Shown: positions 24,932-34,095 of the stretch, piece by piece
Layout of the letters: every line of letters begins with the position of its first letter
Position numbering within the stretch: the stretch's first letter is position 1
Source of the DNA: an uncultured Rickettsiales bacterium
GTDB taxonomy: Bacteria > Pseudomonadota > Alphaproteobacteria > Rs-D84
Length of the DNA: 63,716 bases
Assembly: GCA_900550495.1 (NCBI GenBank)
Contig: URSJ01000006.1
Coordinates: forward strand, 1 to 63,716
Direction of reading: 5' to 3'
Made by a program: the position numbers and the translations under genes
Notes under the pieces: generated by a model
What the model was told of the DNA's origin: nothing
What the model saw: only the letters and a program-made list of their open reading frames with translations
Database searches by the model: none

Positions 24932-27900
24932 ATGACCAATATGTTGCAGAAGATTTTCGGACAAATTGAAACCAAGGAACAGTTTGACGCACTGCGCATC
25001 ACCATCGCGTCACCAGAAGAAATTCTGTCCTGGTCCCATGGCGAGGTAAAGAAGCCCGAAACTATCAACTATCACTCTTTGAAACCAGAAGCAGAAGGCC
25101 TGTTCTGCCAGCAGATTTTTGGTCCAGTCAAAGATTATGAATGTGCGTGCGGAAAATATAAAAGAATAAAATTCCGTGGCGTCGTTTGCGAACGTTGTGG
25201 GGTCGAGGTTGGGTCTTCGTCCGTGCGTCGTGAACGTATGGGACATATTAAATTGGCAATGCCTGTGGCGCACACATGGTTCCTGCGCGAGGGTAAAATT
25301 GCCACATTGTTGAACAATCTGCCCCAGAAAAAATTGGAACAGGTTATTTCGTATGATGCATACATCGTTATTGAACCAGGTTTAACCAATCTGAAACAGT
25401 ATGATGTCATCAGCGAAGATGAATATCAAAACGCCGTCGAAGAATTCGGGCCGGACGCGTTTCGCGTTGGCATCGGTGCCGAAGGCGTGCGCAGCATTAT
25501 CGCCAACCTGGATATGGGTGACGAACGCACACGCCTGCGTGCAGAATTGGCGGAAACAAAATCCGAAGCGAAGCGCAAGGGTTTAATCAAACAATTGAAA
25601 CTGGTCGAAGCGTTCTTGGATTCCAAGACCGACCCAGCGTGGATGTTGCCGGATATTATCCCGGTTATCCCGCCAGATATGCGTCCATTGGTCACATTGG
25701 ATGCGGGCCACGTTGCGGCATCTGACCTGAACGATTTGTATCGTCGTGTTATCATTCGTAATAATCGTTTGAAAAGATTTATTGAAATGCACGCGCCGGA
25801 TATTATCGTCCGCAATGAAAAACGTATGCTGCAAGAAGCCGTCGATTCATTGTTCGATAATGGTCACAAGGCACGTCCAATGGTTTCTCAGAACCGTCGT
25901 CCGCTGAAATCACTGTCTGATTCATTGCGCGGTAAATCTGGACGTTTCCGTATGAACATGTTGGGTAAGCGTGTGGATTATTCCGGTCGTTCGGTGATTG
26001 TGTCGGGGCCCTCTCTGAAATTGCACCAGGTTGGCTTGCCAAAAACAATGGCACTGGAATTGTTTAAACCATTTGTTTATGCACGTTTGTTGGCGGGTGA
26101 TTATGCAAATACATTAAAGACTGCTCGCAAAATGGTTGAAAACGGCGAAGATGTCGTTTGGGAAATCCTGGAAAAGGTTATTTACCAGCATCCTGTTCTG
26201 TTGAACCGTGCGCCATCATTGCATCGTCTGTCACTGTTGGCATTTGAACCGGTCTTGATAGAAGGCAAGGCAATTCGTCTGCATCCATTGGTATGCAAGG
26301 GATTCAATGCTGACTTTGACGGTGACCAGATGTCTGTGCACGTTCCTATTTCATTAGAGGCGCAATTAGAAGCACGCACATTGATGCTGTCGTCGAACAA
26401 CGTTTTGTCGCCGGCAAATGGTGAACCAATGATTGTTCCGGCCCAAGACATGGTGTTGGGTGTATATTACATTTCGCTGATTGATGGTGAACATACTGAC
26501 AAATCACCACGCTTTGCCAACATGGACGAGGTAAAATTGGCGTTGGAAAATCATTCTATTACGTTGCACACACCAATTGTTGCACGTATTGATGGCAAGA
26601 TTTACAAAACAACCGCTGGCCGTATGATTTTGGGTGAACTGTTACCGAAATCTGACAAAATGCCGTTCGATTTGGTGAACAAGGTTATGCCGGTCAAAGA
26701 AATCAAGGCACTGTTGGCGACAACGTATGAACGTTGTGGTGACAAGGCAATGATTGTGTTGGCCGATAATTTGAAAAATACTGGTTTTGAACAAGCAGCA
26801 CGCAGTGGTATTTCCATCGGGTTTGATGATATTGTTATTCCAGATGAAAAGAAAACCATGATTGCCGATGCAGAAAAGGCAGCCGAAGAAATTGAAACAC
26901 AGTATCAAAACGGTTTGCTGTCTGGTGGCGAACGTCACAATAAACTGATTGACTTGTGGCAGAAAACAACCGATAAATTGGGTGACTTGGCGTATGCTGC
27001 GCTGGGCAAGACAACAGGCGAAAATTGGAATTCTGTTCTGATGATGGCTCTGTCTGGGGCGCGTGGTTCCAAACGTCAGATTCAGCAGTTGGCGGGTATG
27101 CGTGGTATGATGCAGAAACCAGACGGTTCTATTATTGAAGTTCCTATTATTTCGAACTTTAAAGAGGGACTGACCATGTCTGAATACTTTACGTCCACCC
27201 ACGGTGCACGTAAGGGTATGTCGGATACCGCGTTGAAAACTGCGTCTGCGGGTTATCTGACACGTCGTTTGGTTGAATTGGCCCAGAATACAGTTATTAC
27301 CGAACATGATTGCGGCACGAGTGAATTTATCACGGCAAAACCTGTGTATCAGGGTTCAACACTGTCGGTTGCGCTGGGCGATGTTGTGTTGGGACGCACG
27401 GCAGCACACGATATTATTCACCCGATTACCAAGGAAGTTATCGTCCCGGCCGGTGAACTGATTACCAAAACTGCAGCAAAGCAAATTAATGAATCTGGTC
27501 TGCCGTCCGTTGATGTACGTAGTGTTTTGACATGTTGCAGTGACGGTCTGTGTGCAAAATGTTATGGCATGGATTTGTCACGTAATGCGTTGGTTCATGT
27601 TGGTGAAGCGGTCGGTGTTATCGCGGGCCAGTCTATTGGTGAACCTGGGACACAGTTGACACTGCGAACATTCCACATCGGTGGTGTTGCGGCTGGTGGC
27701 ACGGAAAATCACTTTATCGAGGTTCCAGTTGCGGGTAAAATCAAACTGACAGGCGTTAACACAATTAAAAACACATCTGGACGCGTTGTTGTTCTGTCGC
27801 GTAACGGTGAATTGGCTGTTGTTGATGACAAGGGCGAAACATTATTCTCGTGCGGGTTGCCATATGCGGCAATGTTGATTGTCAACGATGGCGACAGTGT

Positions 27901-29041
27901 TGAAAAGGGTGCCAAGGTTGCAGAATGGGATCCGTATTCGAACACAATCATTGCTGAAAAAGATGGTATCGTCAGCTTTGGCGACCTGGTTGAAAACGTT
28001 TCATACCAGGAAGAAGTTGATTCCATGACTGGTATCGTTTCGCGCAAGGTTATCAACTGGAAAGCAAACACCAAAAAGGCGTTACAGCCAGCAATCCGCT
28101 TGGTTGACGCAAACGGTAACGTTATTTCCTTGGGCGGAAAAAAGGTCGCAGAATATATGTTGCCGATGTATTCGGTGTTGAACGTTGCAAACGGTGCAAC
28201 CGTTGTGGCGGGCGATGTTCTGGCGCGTATCCCGGTCCAGGCGAAAAAGACAGGCGATATTACTGGTGGTCTGCCACGAGTCGAAGAGTTACTGGAAGTT
28301 CGCCGTCCATCCAACCCAGCATTGTTGGCAGAGATTGACGGGACAGTCGAATTGGAAGATGCAAAGTCAAAAATCATCATCCGCATTGACCCCGAAGATG
28401 GCACCGCCCCGGTTGAATATGCGGTGCCAAAGGGAACAAATCTGTTGGTGCGCAGCGGTGATGTCGTGCGCAAGGCCGATAAATTGGTCGACGGTGACCC
28501 GGTCCCACAGGATATTTTGCGTATCTTGGGCCAGAAAGCGTTGGCAACATTTATGGTCGAACAGATTCAACAGGTTTATCGCCTGCAGGGCGTGGTCATC
28601 AACGACAAGCACATTGAAATCTTGATTCGTGAAATGACACGTCGTGTGGAAATCACAAATCCGGGCGACACAGGATTCTTGATGGGCCAGGTTGTTGATC
28701 GTGTTGATTTCGAAGAAGAAAATGCACGCGTTGCACATGACGGTGGCAAAGTGGCCGAAGCTTCTCAGGTCTTGGTCGGTTTGACCCGCGCATCATTGAC
28801 ATCACGTTCATTTATATCGAACGCATCGTTCCAACAGACAACCAAGGTATTGGTTGATGCGGCAATCAGCGGTGCGACCGATAAACTGGTCGGTATCAAT
28901 GAAAACCTGATTGTTGGTCGTCTGATTCCAATTGGCACCGGCGCATATGTTCGCCGCGTCCGTGAAATCGCCAAGGCCGAAGAACGCGAAGAACGTTTGG
29001 CCCGCGAAGGAAACACCCAGCAACAGTTGTTGGATATCTAG
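24932..29041 (+). CDS. rpoC: DNA-directed RNA polymerase subunit beta'
   Basis: It is the catalytic clamp subunit of RNA polymerase. The 1369 residues include the N-terminal zinc site (CACGKYKR then CERCGVEV), the active-site magnesium motif NADFDGDQM (at about 26300-26330), the second zinc site (LTCCSDGLCAKCYGMD) and the trigger-loop region GEPGTQLTLRTFHIGG. The start at 24932 has GAAAGGAG upstream. A GCCGTGAC / GTCACGGC hairpin (24867-24894) lies in the rpoB-rpoC gap. Unlike many bacteria, rpsL-rpsG-fusA do not follow. Confidence 0.98.
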   Translation: MTNMLQKIFGQIETKEQFDALRITIASPEEILSWSHGEVKKPETINYHSLKPEAEGLFCQQIFGPVKDYECACGKYKRIKFRGVVCERCGVEVGSSSVRRERMGHIKLAMPVAHTWFLREGKIATLLNNLPQKKLEQVISYDAYIVIEPGLTNLKQYDVISEDEYQNAVEEFGPDAFRVGIGAEGVRSIIANLDMGDERTRLRAELAETKSEAKRKGLIKQLKLVEAFLDSKTDPAWMLPDIIPVIPPDMRPLVTLDAGHVAASDLNDLYRRVIIRNNRLKRFIEMHAPDIIVRNEKRMLQEAVDSLFDNGHKARPMVSQNRRPLKSLSDSLRGKSGRFRMNMLGKRVDYSGRSVIVSGPSLKLHQVGLPKTMALELFKPFVYARLLAGDYANTLKTARKMVENGEDVVWEILEKVIYQHPVLLNRAPSLHRLSLLAFEPVLIEGKAIRLHPLVCKGFNADFDGDQMSVHVPISLEAQLEARTLMLSSNNVLSPANGEPMIVPAQDMVLGVYYISLIDGEHTDKSPRFANMDEVKLALENHSITLHTPIVARIDGKIYKTTAGRMILGELLPKSDKMPFDLVNKVMPVKEIKALLATTYERCGDKAMIVLADNLKNTGFEQAARSGISIGFDDIVIPDEKKTMIADAEKAAEEIETQYQNGLLSGGERHNKLIDLWQKTTDKLGDLAYAALGKTTGENWNSVLMMALSGARGSKRQIQQLAGMRGMMQKPDGSIIEVPIISNFKEGLTMSEYFTSTHGARKGMSDTALKTASAGYLTRRLVELAQNTVITEHDCGTSEFITAKPVYQGSTLSVALGDVVLGRTAAHDIIHPITKEVIVPAGELITKTAAKQINESGLPSVDVRSVLTCCSDGLCAKCYGMDLSRNALVHVGEAVGVIAGQSIGEPGTQLTLRTFHIGGVAAGGTENHFIEVPVAGKIKLTGVNTIKNTSGRVVVLSRNGELAVVDDKGETLFSCGLPYAAMLIVNDGDSVEKGAKVAEWDPYSNTIIAEKDGIVSFGDLVENVSYQEEVDSMTGIVSRKVINWKANTKKALQPAIRLVDANGNVISLGGKKVAEYMLPMYSVLNVANGATVVAGDVLARIPVQAKKTGDITGGLPRVEELLEVRRPSNPALLAEIDGTVELEDAKSKIIIRIDPEDGTAPVEYAVPKGTNLLVRSGDVVRKADKLVDGDPVPQDILRILGQKALATFMVEQIQQVYRLQGVVINDKHIEILIREMTRRVEITNPGDTGFLMGQVVDRVDFEEENARVAHDGGKVAEASQVLVGLTRASLTSRSFISNASFQQTTKVLVDAAISGATDKLVGINENLIVGRLIPIGTGAYVRRVREIAKAEEREERLAREGNTQQQLLDI

Positions 29042-29050
29042 GCAATATTT

Positions 29051-29072
29051 CCGGGGCATAAAGATGCCCCGG
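29051..29072 (+). terminator. GC-rich hairpin after rpoC
   Basis: CCGGGGCAT / ATGCCCCGG, 9 bp with loop AAAG, ten bases after the rpoC stop. No T-run follows, so read-through into the HAD gene is possible. Confidence 0.5.
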
Positions 29073-29087
29073 GTATGTAAAGTGCCA

Positions 29088-29486
29088 ATGACAGAAATAC
29101 CGGCAATCTTTTGTGACATAGACGGCGTTGTGAACCAGAAATTCGCAATTGCCAATTATGACCGTTTCGGTGAACCGAATGAAAATATGATACGCATTCT
29201 GGAAACACTGGGGCGCGATTTCACGATTGTGTTTATTACTGGCCGTTGGGCCATGGGTCAGGACAAGGTTCAGCATCATATTGATGCACTGTTGCCAAAT
29301 ATAAAAAAACGTGTTTTCTGCAAACCGCACGATTATCCCGGCACAACCGCAGAATTCAAATTGGCGACAATCGTGGCACTGGAACAACAAGGATATAAAT
29401 TCTACATGGGGTTGGACGATCATAGCGCGGTTATCGGTCTGATGCATAATCACGGCATGTTCGTCGCCCAGGTAATATCAGATTAA
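29088..29486 (+). CDS. Small HAD-superfamily phosphatase-like protein
   Basis: The 132-residue reading starts MTEIPAIFCDIDGVVNQ, with the HAD nucleophile motif DxDGV. FITGRW follows as motif II, a lysine lies in the middle region, and FYMGLDDHSAVIG supplies the acidic motif. The short length and layout resemble the polynucleotide-phosphatase or hypothetical HAD domain families; the substrate is unknown. In-frame starts further upstream run into rpoC. It stands alone between rpoC and rpmF, perhaps in the rpoBC transcript. Confidence 0.75.
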   Translation: MTEIPAIFCDIDGVVNQKFAIANYDRFGEPNENMIRILETLGRDFTIVFITGRWAMGQDKVQHHIDALLPNIKKRVFCKPHDYPGTTAEFKLATIVALEQQGYKFYMGLDDHSAVIGLMHNHGMFVAQVISD

Positions 29487-29494
29487 AGTTTTCC

Positions 29495-29522
29495 TTGCAT
29501 TTGCAATGGATTTTAATAGAAT
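29495..29522 (+). promoter_or_regulatory. Predicted promoter of rpmF
   Basis: TTGCAT (29495-29500), 16 bases, TAGAAT (29517-29522), 30 bases before the rpmF start. Confidence 0.5.
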
Positions 29523-29552
29523 ATCAAACTGTAAATTAAAAAGGATAGTAAA

Positions 29553-29702
29553 ATGGCAACGCCAAAAAGTAAAACAAGTAAAGCACGCACAGCACAACGT
29601 CGTTCTCATGACGCATTGTCAATTATGCCATGCACAGTATGCAAGGCCTGTGGCGAAAAGAAACGTCCACATCACGTTTGCCCAGCGTGTGGTGCAAAAT
29701 AA
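29553..29702 (+). CDS. rpmF: 50S ribosomal protein L32
   Basis: The 49-residue protein was read directly from the sequence. It starts MATPKSKTSKARTAQRRSHDA and ends with a zinc ribbon of four cysteines (CKAC and CPAC, separated by GEKKRPHHV). This is the L32 pattern. The ribosome binding site is AAGGATAG. rpmF immediately before plsX is a classic proteobacterial order. Confidence 0.95.
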   Translation: MATPKSKTSKARTAQRRSHDALSIMPCTVCKACGEKKRPHHVCPACGAK

Positions 29703-29720
29703 TTGCGGCACAAAAAATAT

Positions 29721-29764
29721 AAAAGGCAGATTTGGCGCACTGTTTTGTGCCACTCTGCTTTTTT
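29721..29764 (+). terminator. Terminator between rpmF and plsX
   Basis: A long imperfect stem: AAAAGGCAGA pairs with TCTGCTTTTT around an inner TGGCGCAC / GTGCCA stem, ending in T6. It may allow partial read-through to plsX, whose start lies 17 bases further on. Confidence 0.65.
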
Positions 29765-29780
29765 AATGTGAAAAAATATC

Positions 29781-30857
29781 ATGACAGATACGAATATAAA
29801 AAAAATAATTTCCGTTGACGCTATGGGTGGGGACAAGGGCCCCAAGGCCGTTTTGGGTGGCATGAATCAGTTTCTGTATCAAAATGGCGAGGACAAAGTT
29901 GTTTTCCGCCTGTTTGGTGATGCGGCGCGTCTGAACCGTATGTTGGCAAAATATCCGCGTGTTGCGCGTAATTGCACGGTTGTGCATGCGCCTGGCGTAA
30001 TTCGTGGTACGGACAAGGTTCGCGATGTTATTCGCCATGCCCAGGATACGTCAATGTATATGGCGATAAAGGATGTTCGCGAAGGAAACGCATCAGCGGT
30101 GGTCAGTGCGGGTAATACCGGCATTTTGATGTCGCTGTCGAAACTGATGCTGAAAACAACTGCGGGAATTGCGCGTCCGGCAATCACGACGATGTTGCCA
30201 TCGGGTGGCGGTGATTCACGCGTGGTTGTATTAGATTTGGGTGCAAATGTCCAGTGTGATGAAACGGTTTTGTTTGATTTTTCTATATTGGGCAGTGTCT
30301 ATGCCGAGGTTATTGGTAAAATGCCACGTCCGAAATTAGGGGTATTGAACATCGGTGCCGAAGATACCAAAGGCAACGAAACATTGCAGCACTTGAACCG
30401 CATATTGACTGAACATCGTGACGAATTACCATATGAATATATCGGCTTTGTCGAAGGAAACGACATCAGTGGTGGCAATGTCCAGGTTGTCGTAACCGAC
30501 GGTTTTACAGGGAACATCGTTCTAAAAACGGTCGAAGGCACGGCAAAACTGATTAAACGTGTGTTGGTTGATAATTTCAAGAAATCAATTTTGGCGATGA
30601 TTGGGGCGTTTTTCTTGGTACATGTGTTCAAACGTCTGAAACATAAAATCGATCCGCGTTCGTATGCGGGGGCGGTATTCTTGGGGTTGCAAGGCTTTGC
30701 GGTTAAAACCCATGGGAACAGTGATGCATTGGCATTTGCAAATGCATTAAAGTATGCCGCCGATTTGACCGAGGCAAACCTGAACGATACAATCGCCGCC
30801 CGTGCTGCGTCGGTTACAAAAATTCGTGATGAGTTTAAAATTACAGCAGAACAATAA
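29781..30857 (+). CDS. plsX: Phosphate acyltransferase PlsX
   Basis: PlsX makes acyl-phosphate from acyl-ACP for phospholipid synthesis. The 358 residues contain ISVDAMGGDKGPKAV at the N-terminus, SAGNTGILMSLSKL, LDLGANVQCDE, GNDISGGNVQVVVTDGFTGNIVLKTVEG and the HGNSDALAFANAL tail. fabH, which usually follows plsX in alphaproteobacteria, is absent here; a terminator and the convergent mraZ follow instead. Confidence 0.96.
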   Translation: MTDTNIKKIISVDAMGGDKGPKAVLGGMNQFLYQNGEDKVVFRLFGDAARLNRMLAKYPRVARNCTVVHAPGVIRGTDKVRDVIRHAQDTSMYMAIKDVREGNASAVVSAGNTGILMSLSKLMLKTTAGIARPAITTMLPSGGGDSRVVVLDLGANVQCDETVLFDFSILGSVYAEVIGKMPRPKLGVLNIGAEDTKGNETLQHLNRILTEHRDELPYEYIGFVEGNDISGGNVQVVVTDGFTGNIVLKTVEGTAKLIKRVLVDNFKKSILAMIGAFFLVHVFKRLKHKIDPRSYAGAVFLGLQGFAVKTHGNSDALAFANALKYAADLTEANLNDTIAARAASVTKIRDEFKITAEQ

Positions 30858-30883
30858 AAAACGGGGCATTGCCCCGTTTTTTA
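30856..30883. terminator. Bidirectional terminator plsX / mraZ
   Basis: AAAAAACGGGGC-ATT-GCCCCGTTTTTT, a perfect stem with A- and T-runs on both sides between the converging genes. Confidence 0.88.
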
Positions 30884-31330
30884 TTCCCCAATCTTTAGGT
30901 TCGGGCGCGTGGTGCGTAGGTTTTTTAGTGATTTTTCCTGGACGGCGCGGAACGCGTCCGGATTCCAGATTTGAAAACTGTTTCCGCGACCAACGAATAC
31001 GGCGCGGTCGGTAATGCCAGCGTGTTGCAATAAATCCGCCGGAATCACAATACGGCCCGTAACGTCAAACGCCAACTGGCGTGCGTCGGCAAACAACATC
31101 GCCGATAAATCGTCCAGCGCGCCGTCAAATACCCCCATTTTGTCGGTTGCAGCAGCCATCTGTTCCATACGGGACATGGACAGTCCTTCGATGCAATTAT
31201 GTGTGAACGAACGATATAAAACAACGCCAGGAAATTTTTCATTGGACACCGAAGCACGGAAAGAGGCCGGCACAGAAATACGCCCCTTGGTATCCAAACG
31301 ATTTTCATAAGATGAGAGAAACAATGACAT
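30881..31330 (-). CDS. mraZ: MraZ transcriptional regulator
   Basis: MraZ is an AbrB-like DNA-binding protein that normally represses the division and cell wall cluster. The 149 residues show two copies of the MraZ motif: ENRLDTKGRISVPASFR (about 9-25) and FDVTGRIVIPADLLQHAG (about 88-105). The first gene downstream on the same strand is not rsmH; the next locus is the convergent plsX. So the gene is outside the dcw cluster and forms its own transcript. Confidence 0.92.
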   Translation of the reverse strand: MSLFLSSYENRLDTKGRISVPASFRASVSNEKFPGVVLYRSFTHNCIEGLSMSRMEQMAAATDKMGVFDGALDDLSAMLFADARQLAFDVTGRIVIPADLLQHAGITDRAVFVGRGNSFQIWNPDAFRAVQEKSLKNLRTTRPNLKIGE

Positions 31331-31714
31331 TCTTTATGGTCCTTGTTTTTAGAGCGTGACGCCAGTATTCTCTTCCCGACTTCATGCAGAATGTAGCATG
31401 GCTGTTTGTGGTTGTCAATGACAAATTATAGTTATTTTATGGGATTTTATGGTTTGTAGAATAAAAATAAATTTTTTATAAATAAAATTAAAATAAATCA
31501 AATTTTCTCTTGACCTGCGATTCGTTTTTGTTCTAAGATATTTGTATAGACAAGGAGAAAAGGTTTCAAAGCCCCAGAAAACCGCCAAAAACCGGAAATC
31601 TGGCAAAAACAAAAAACAACAAAAGATTTGGTTGATAAAAATGTAAATACGTATGTAAATACACTAATCGACTCGATTTTTTCTTTAAAACCCAAGCAAA
31701 GGAGGGACCCACGC
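31331..31714. other. 384-base intergenic region between mraZ and the 31715 gene
   Basis: It holds the mraZ promoter and, on the plus strand, TTGACC (31510-31515), 18 bases, TAAGAT (31534-31539), which could drive the gene at 31715 with a 170-base A-rich leader. In the leader an in-frame TTG at 31628 would add 29 residues, but it lacks a ribosome binding site. No RNA gene was recognised. Confidence 0.5.
31390..31418 (-). promoter_or_regulatory. Predicted promoter of mraZ
   Basis: Minus-strand TTGACA (31418-31413), 17 bases, TACATT (31395-31390): the best -35 match seen in this window. I see no clear tandem MraZ box (TGGGN repeats) in the short leader. Confidence 0.6.
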
Positions 31715-32050
31715 ATGCCAAAGAATATTAAAGAAATTATGATTGCCTTGAACAAAGTTTTAACGACGACTGTTTGGGTGAACGAAGATCGCCAGATTAT
31801 ATCCCTGGCCGATGAATTGAAAATTGGTGTTGGCAATGCACCGCGCAGTATCGAAGATTTACCACGTTCATCATTGGTTGGTGCATATGTTTCGTTGCAA
31901 ATCCGAACAGATAATTTTGATGTTGCTGCTGAAAGTATGGATACAAAAGCATTGGCGTTGCGTGTCAAGGGAATGGTCTTTACCGAAGCGAAAAAAATAA
32001 TGGATGCCGCCGACATTGCCGACAAGGGTATTGTTGCGCGTGCCGCATAA
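31715..32050 (+). CDS. Hypothetical protein
   Basis: The 111-residue reading starts at ATG 31715, nine bases after a full AAAGGAGG ribosome binding site. It begins MPKNIKEIMIALNKVLTTTVWVNED. The C-terminal half is Ala- and Lys-rich and probably helical (TKALALRVKGMVFTEAKKIM). There is no signal peptide or membrane segment. I do not recognise the family. It has its own promoter and a hairpin terminator at 32116-32147, so it is an independent transcription unit. Confidence 0.7.
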   Translation: MPKNIKEIMIALNKVLTTTVWVNEDRQIISLADELKIGVGNAPRSIEDLPRSSLVGAYVSLQIRTDNFDVAAESMDTKALALRVKGMVFTEAKKIMDAADIADKGIVARAA

Positions 32051-32115
32051 CGCGCGTGTGCCGCGTGGGCATATGGCGTCATAACAGTTTCTGGGAATAC
32101 CAGAAGGAAGGGAGT

Positions 32116-32147
32116 AGCCACCGTCGAGTATCGCCGGTGGTTATTTG
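32116..32147 (+). terminator. Terminator after the hypothetical gene at 31715
   Basis: CCACCG / CGGTGG stem with an 11-base loop, followed by TTATTTGT. Confidence 0.6.
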
Positions 32148-32244
32148 TATTAATTATAAAGTAAATAAGTGATTTGTGTGATATTATTTGGTGCGACATC
32201 GGCGCACGTTATCTGAATTCTGAACGTTAGACTTTGAAGTCTAA

Positions 32245-32270
32245 ATAAAAACACGCCAGTGGCGCGTTTT
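32245..32270 (-). terminator. Terminator of the ClsC-like gene
   Basis: Minus-strand AACGCGCCACTGGCGTGTT stem followed by a TTTATTT run. It overlaps the last bases of the reading frame. Confidence 0.65.
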
Positions 32271-33858
32271 ATACAAATTTTTCTGGAATTAGGCGCATCA
32301 TAATTTTCCATCCGCGGCGGAAAATTGTTGTGTCTGGACTGTGGTGATATTTGCGTGGTGCTGTGTCACCATGGCGTTTGCCAGTCCATACTGGATTATT
32401 GTTTTCGTCCAGTGTCACGTGCCATGATGTTTGCGCATCACGTAAAATCATATCACGCAGTTTTTTTGCGAAATCGCGACTTTCAAATATTGCGACATTT
32501 TCAGTGTTAAAGTATGCGCTGCGTGGATCCAGATTAAAACTTCCAATCCAGGAAATTTTGTCATCAAAAACTATCGTTTTACTGTGCAAGACCGAAAAAC
32601 TGGATTGTTTGCGTTCGCGGTCATGTTCTTGACCGCGCAAGTTTTCCGCCGACAGCATGAATTCATACACGTCTGCCCCTGATTCAATTAGGCGTTTGCG
32701 GTATTTTTCCCATTTTGCATAAACTGTCGGTGCGTTTGTTGATGCCAGTGAATTTGTGACAATTGTCATATGAACGCCTGATTTTTCTTCGTGCATCATG
32801 TGTTCCAATCCGCCTTGGCCGGGGACGAAATATGCTGCTGAAATATATACAGAATCGTCGGTTTCGCGCCACAGGTGTTGCAGCGCACGCACAATGTCGC
32901 CACGATATTCTTGTTTTTGCGCCATGGTCATTTCAACCTTGGCCGGTGGGTCTGCCAAAAATTTTCCGTGCCCCCAACTGAAATCAAAATTTTTTTGTTT
33001 GTATTTGCGCATAGCCACCTGGATAATAGTGTTATACATTCTGGTGTCTTCGGCGCTGCGTTCCTGGATTTCTTTGAATTTTTCTTCCAGTTTTCGCATA
33101 TCTTTCTTGGATTTAGCCTTTGGGAAAACGTCTGCCGGTATTGCCAGGTGGTGATTCCAGTATTCGTCAAAACTGGCGGTGGCGTATTTTGTCATGTCGC
33201 CCAGAAACAGCACGTCGGTATCAGAAAAATTCGACGCAGTTTCTGGATAGAAATAATTGCTGCCTACGTTTCGCCCGCCGGTAATATACGCAACATTATC
33301 CACGATAAACAATTTATTGTGCATGCGCGAATTCAGTCGATTAAAATCTAACATAAACTGCGGATAATATAAAAGTTTGGCCCGGTTGGCGACAGTGTTG
33401 AAAACCTTGACCTCTATATTCGGGTGCTGGTTTAATAACATTACGTCAACGATGTCAGAATTCGTCCCATAATCGTCCAGTAATATACGCACGCGCACCC
33501 CGCGGTCGGCGGCATTTTTTAATTCGCCAATCAAAACCTTGGACGAGAAATCGTTACTGTAAATATACGTCTGTAAATCAATGGTCTTGGTCGCCATACG
33601 TGCGAACGCGGCGCGAATTACAAACGCAGACAGTCCGTCATCAATCAGTGTTGCGCCCGAAATATTGTCGCCACGTTTTAATTCGTCGGCATAGCATTGT
33701 GCAATCGGCGTCTGCATCGGATCATAGTCAAAATCAGATGCAGTAATTTTTGGCGTGTGACCGTCCAACCGCTTGTCTTGTGTGCTGGTCGGGACAGTCG
33801 TGCACCCCAGCATCGGCAGTGTCAGCAAGAACAATAAACTACGTTTTAATTTTGACAA
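32269..33858 (-). CDS. clsC: Phospholipase D-family lipoprotein, cardiolipin synthase C-like
   Basis: The 529-residue protein has two HKD motifs: MHNKLFIVDNVAYITGGRN in the first half and LHSKTIVFDDKISWIGSFN near the C-terminus. This pair defines the PLD superfamily. ClsC (YmdC) joins phosphatidylglycerol and phosphatidylethanolamine head groups to make cardiolipin. A lipoprotein signal peptide with lipobox LPMLGC is present, so it should be anchored to a membrane from the periplasmic side. The start is a TTG at 33858 with AAAGGGTAGAG upstream; the first ATG would destroy the signal peptide. It lies alone between terminators. Confidence 0.85.
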   Translation of the reverse strand: MSKLKRSLLFLLTLPMLGCTTVPTSTQDKRLDGHTPKITASDFDYDPMQTPIAQCYADELKRGDNISGATLIDDGLSAFVIRAAFARMATKTIDLQTYIYSNDFSSKVLIGELKNAADRGVRVRILLDDYGTNSDIVDVMLLNQHPNIEVKVFNTVANRAKLLYYPQFMLDFNRLNSRMHNKLFIVDNVAYITGGRNVGSNYFYPETASNFSDTDVLFLGDMTKYATASFDEYWNHHLAIPADVFPKAKSKKDMRKLEEKFKEIQERSAEDTRMYNTIIQVAMRKYKQKNFDFSWGHGKFLADPPAKVEMTMAQKQEYRGDIVRALQHLWRETDDSVYISAAYFVPGQGGLEHMMHEEKSGVHMTIVTNSLASTNAPTVYAKWEKYRKRLIESGADVYEFMLSAENLRGQEHDRERKQSSFSVLHSKTIVFDDKISWIGSFNLDPRSAYFNTENVAIFESRDFAKKLRDMILRDAQTSWHVTLDENNNPVWTGKRHGDTAPRKYHHSPDTTIFRRGWKIMMRLIPEKFV

Positions 33859-33878
33859 ATCTCTACCCTTTGACGCGA

Positions 33879-33908
33879 ATTATAGTATAAAAATTAAAAA
33901 TGTTACAA
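33879..33908 (-). promoter_or_regulatory. Predicted promoter of the ClsC-like gene
   Basis: Minus-strand TTGTAA (33908-33903), 18 bases, TATAAT (33884-33879), about 20 bases before the TTG start. Confidence 0.55.
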
Positions 33909-34035
33909 GAATTTTCATGTATATCCGATAATAATCTTGTCAGTGTCCAGCAAATATCTTTGCCGCTAAAAATAATACTGTAAATATTTAAAATGTATCG
34001 GACATAACAAAGAAATTTAGAATGTATTATACTTT

Positions 34036-34065
34036 TTGTTTGTGTGACGATGGAAAATGTGATAA
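34036..34065 (+). promoter_or_regulatory. Possible promoter of the large Cys-rich gene
   Basis: TTGTTT (34036-34041), 18 bases, TGATAA (34060-34065), about 30 bases before the start. Weak match. Confidence 0.35.
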
Positions 34066-34095
34066 AATTCGAACAATAGGAAGGAATATTTCGCC

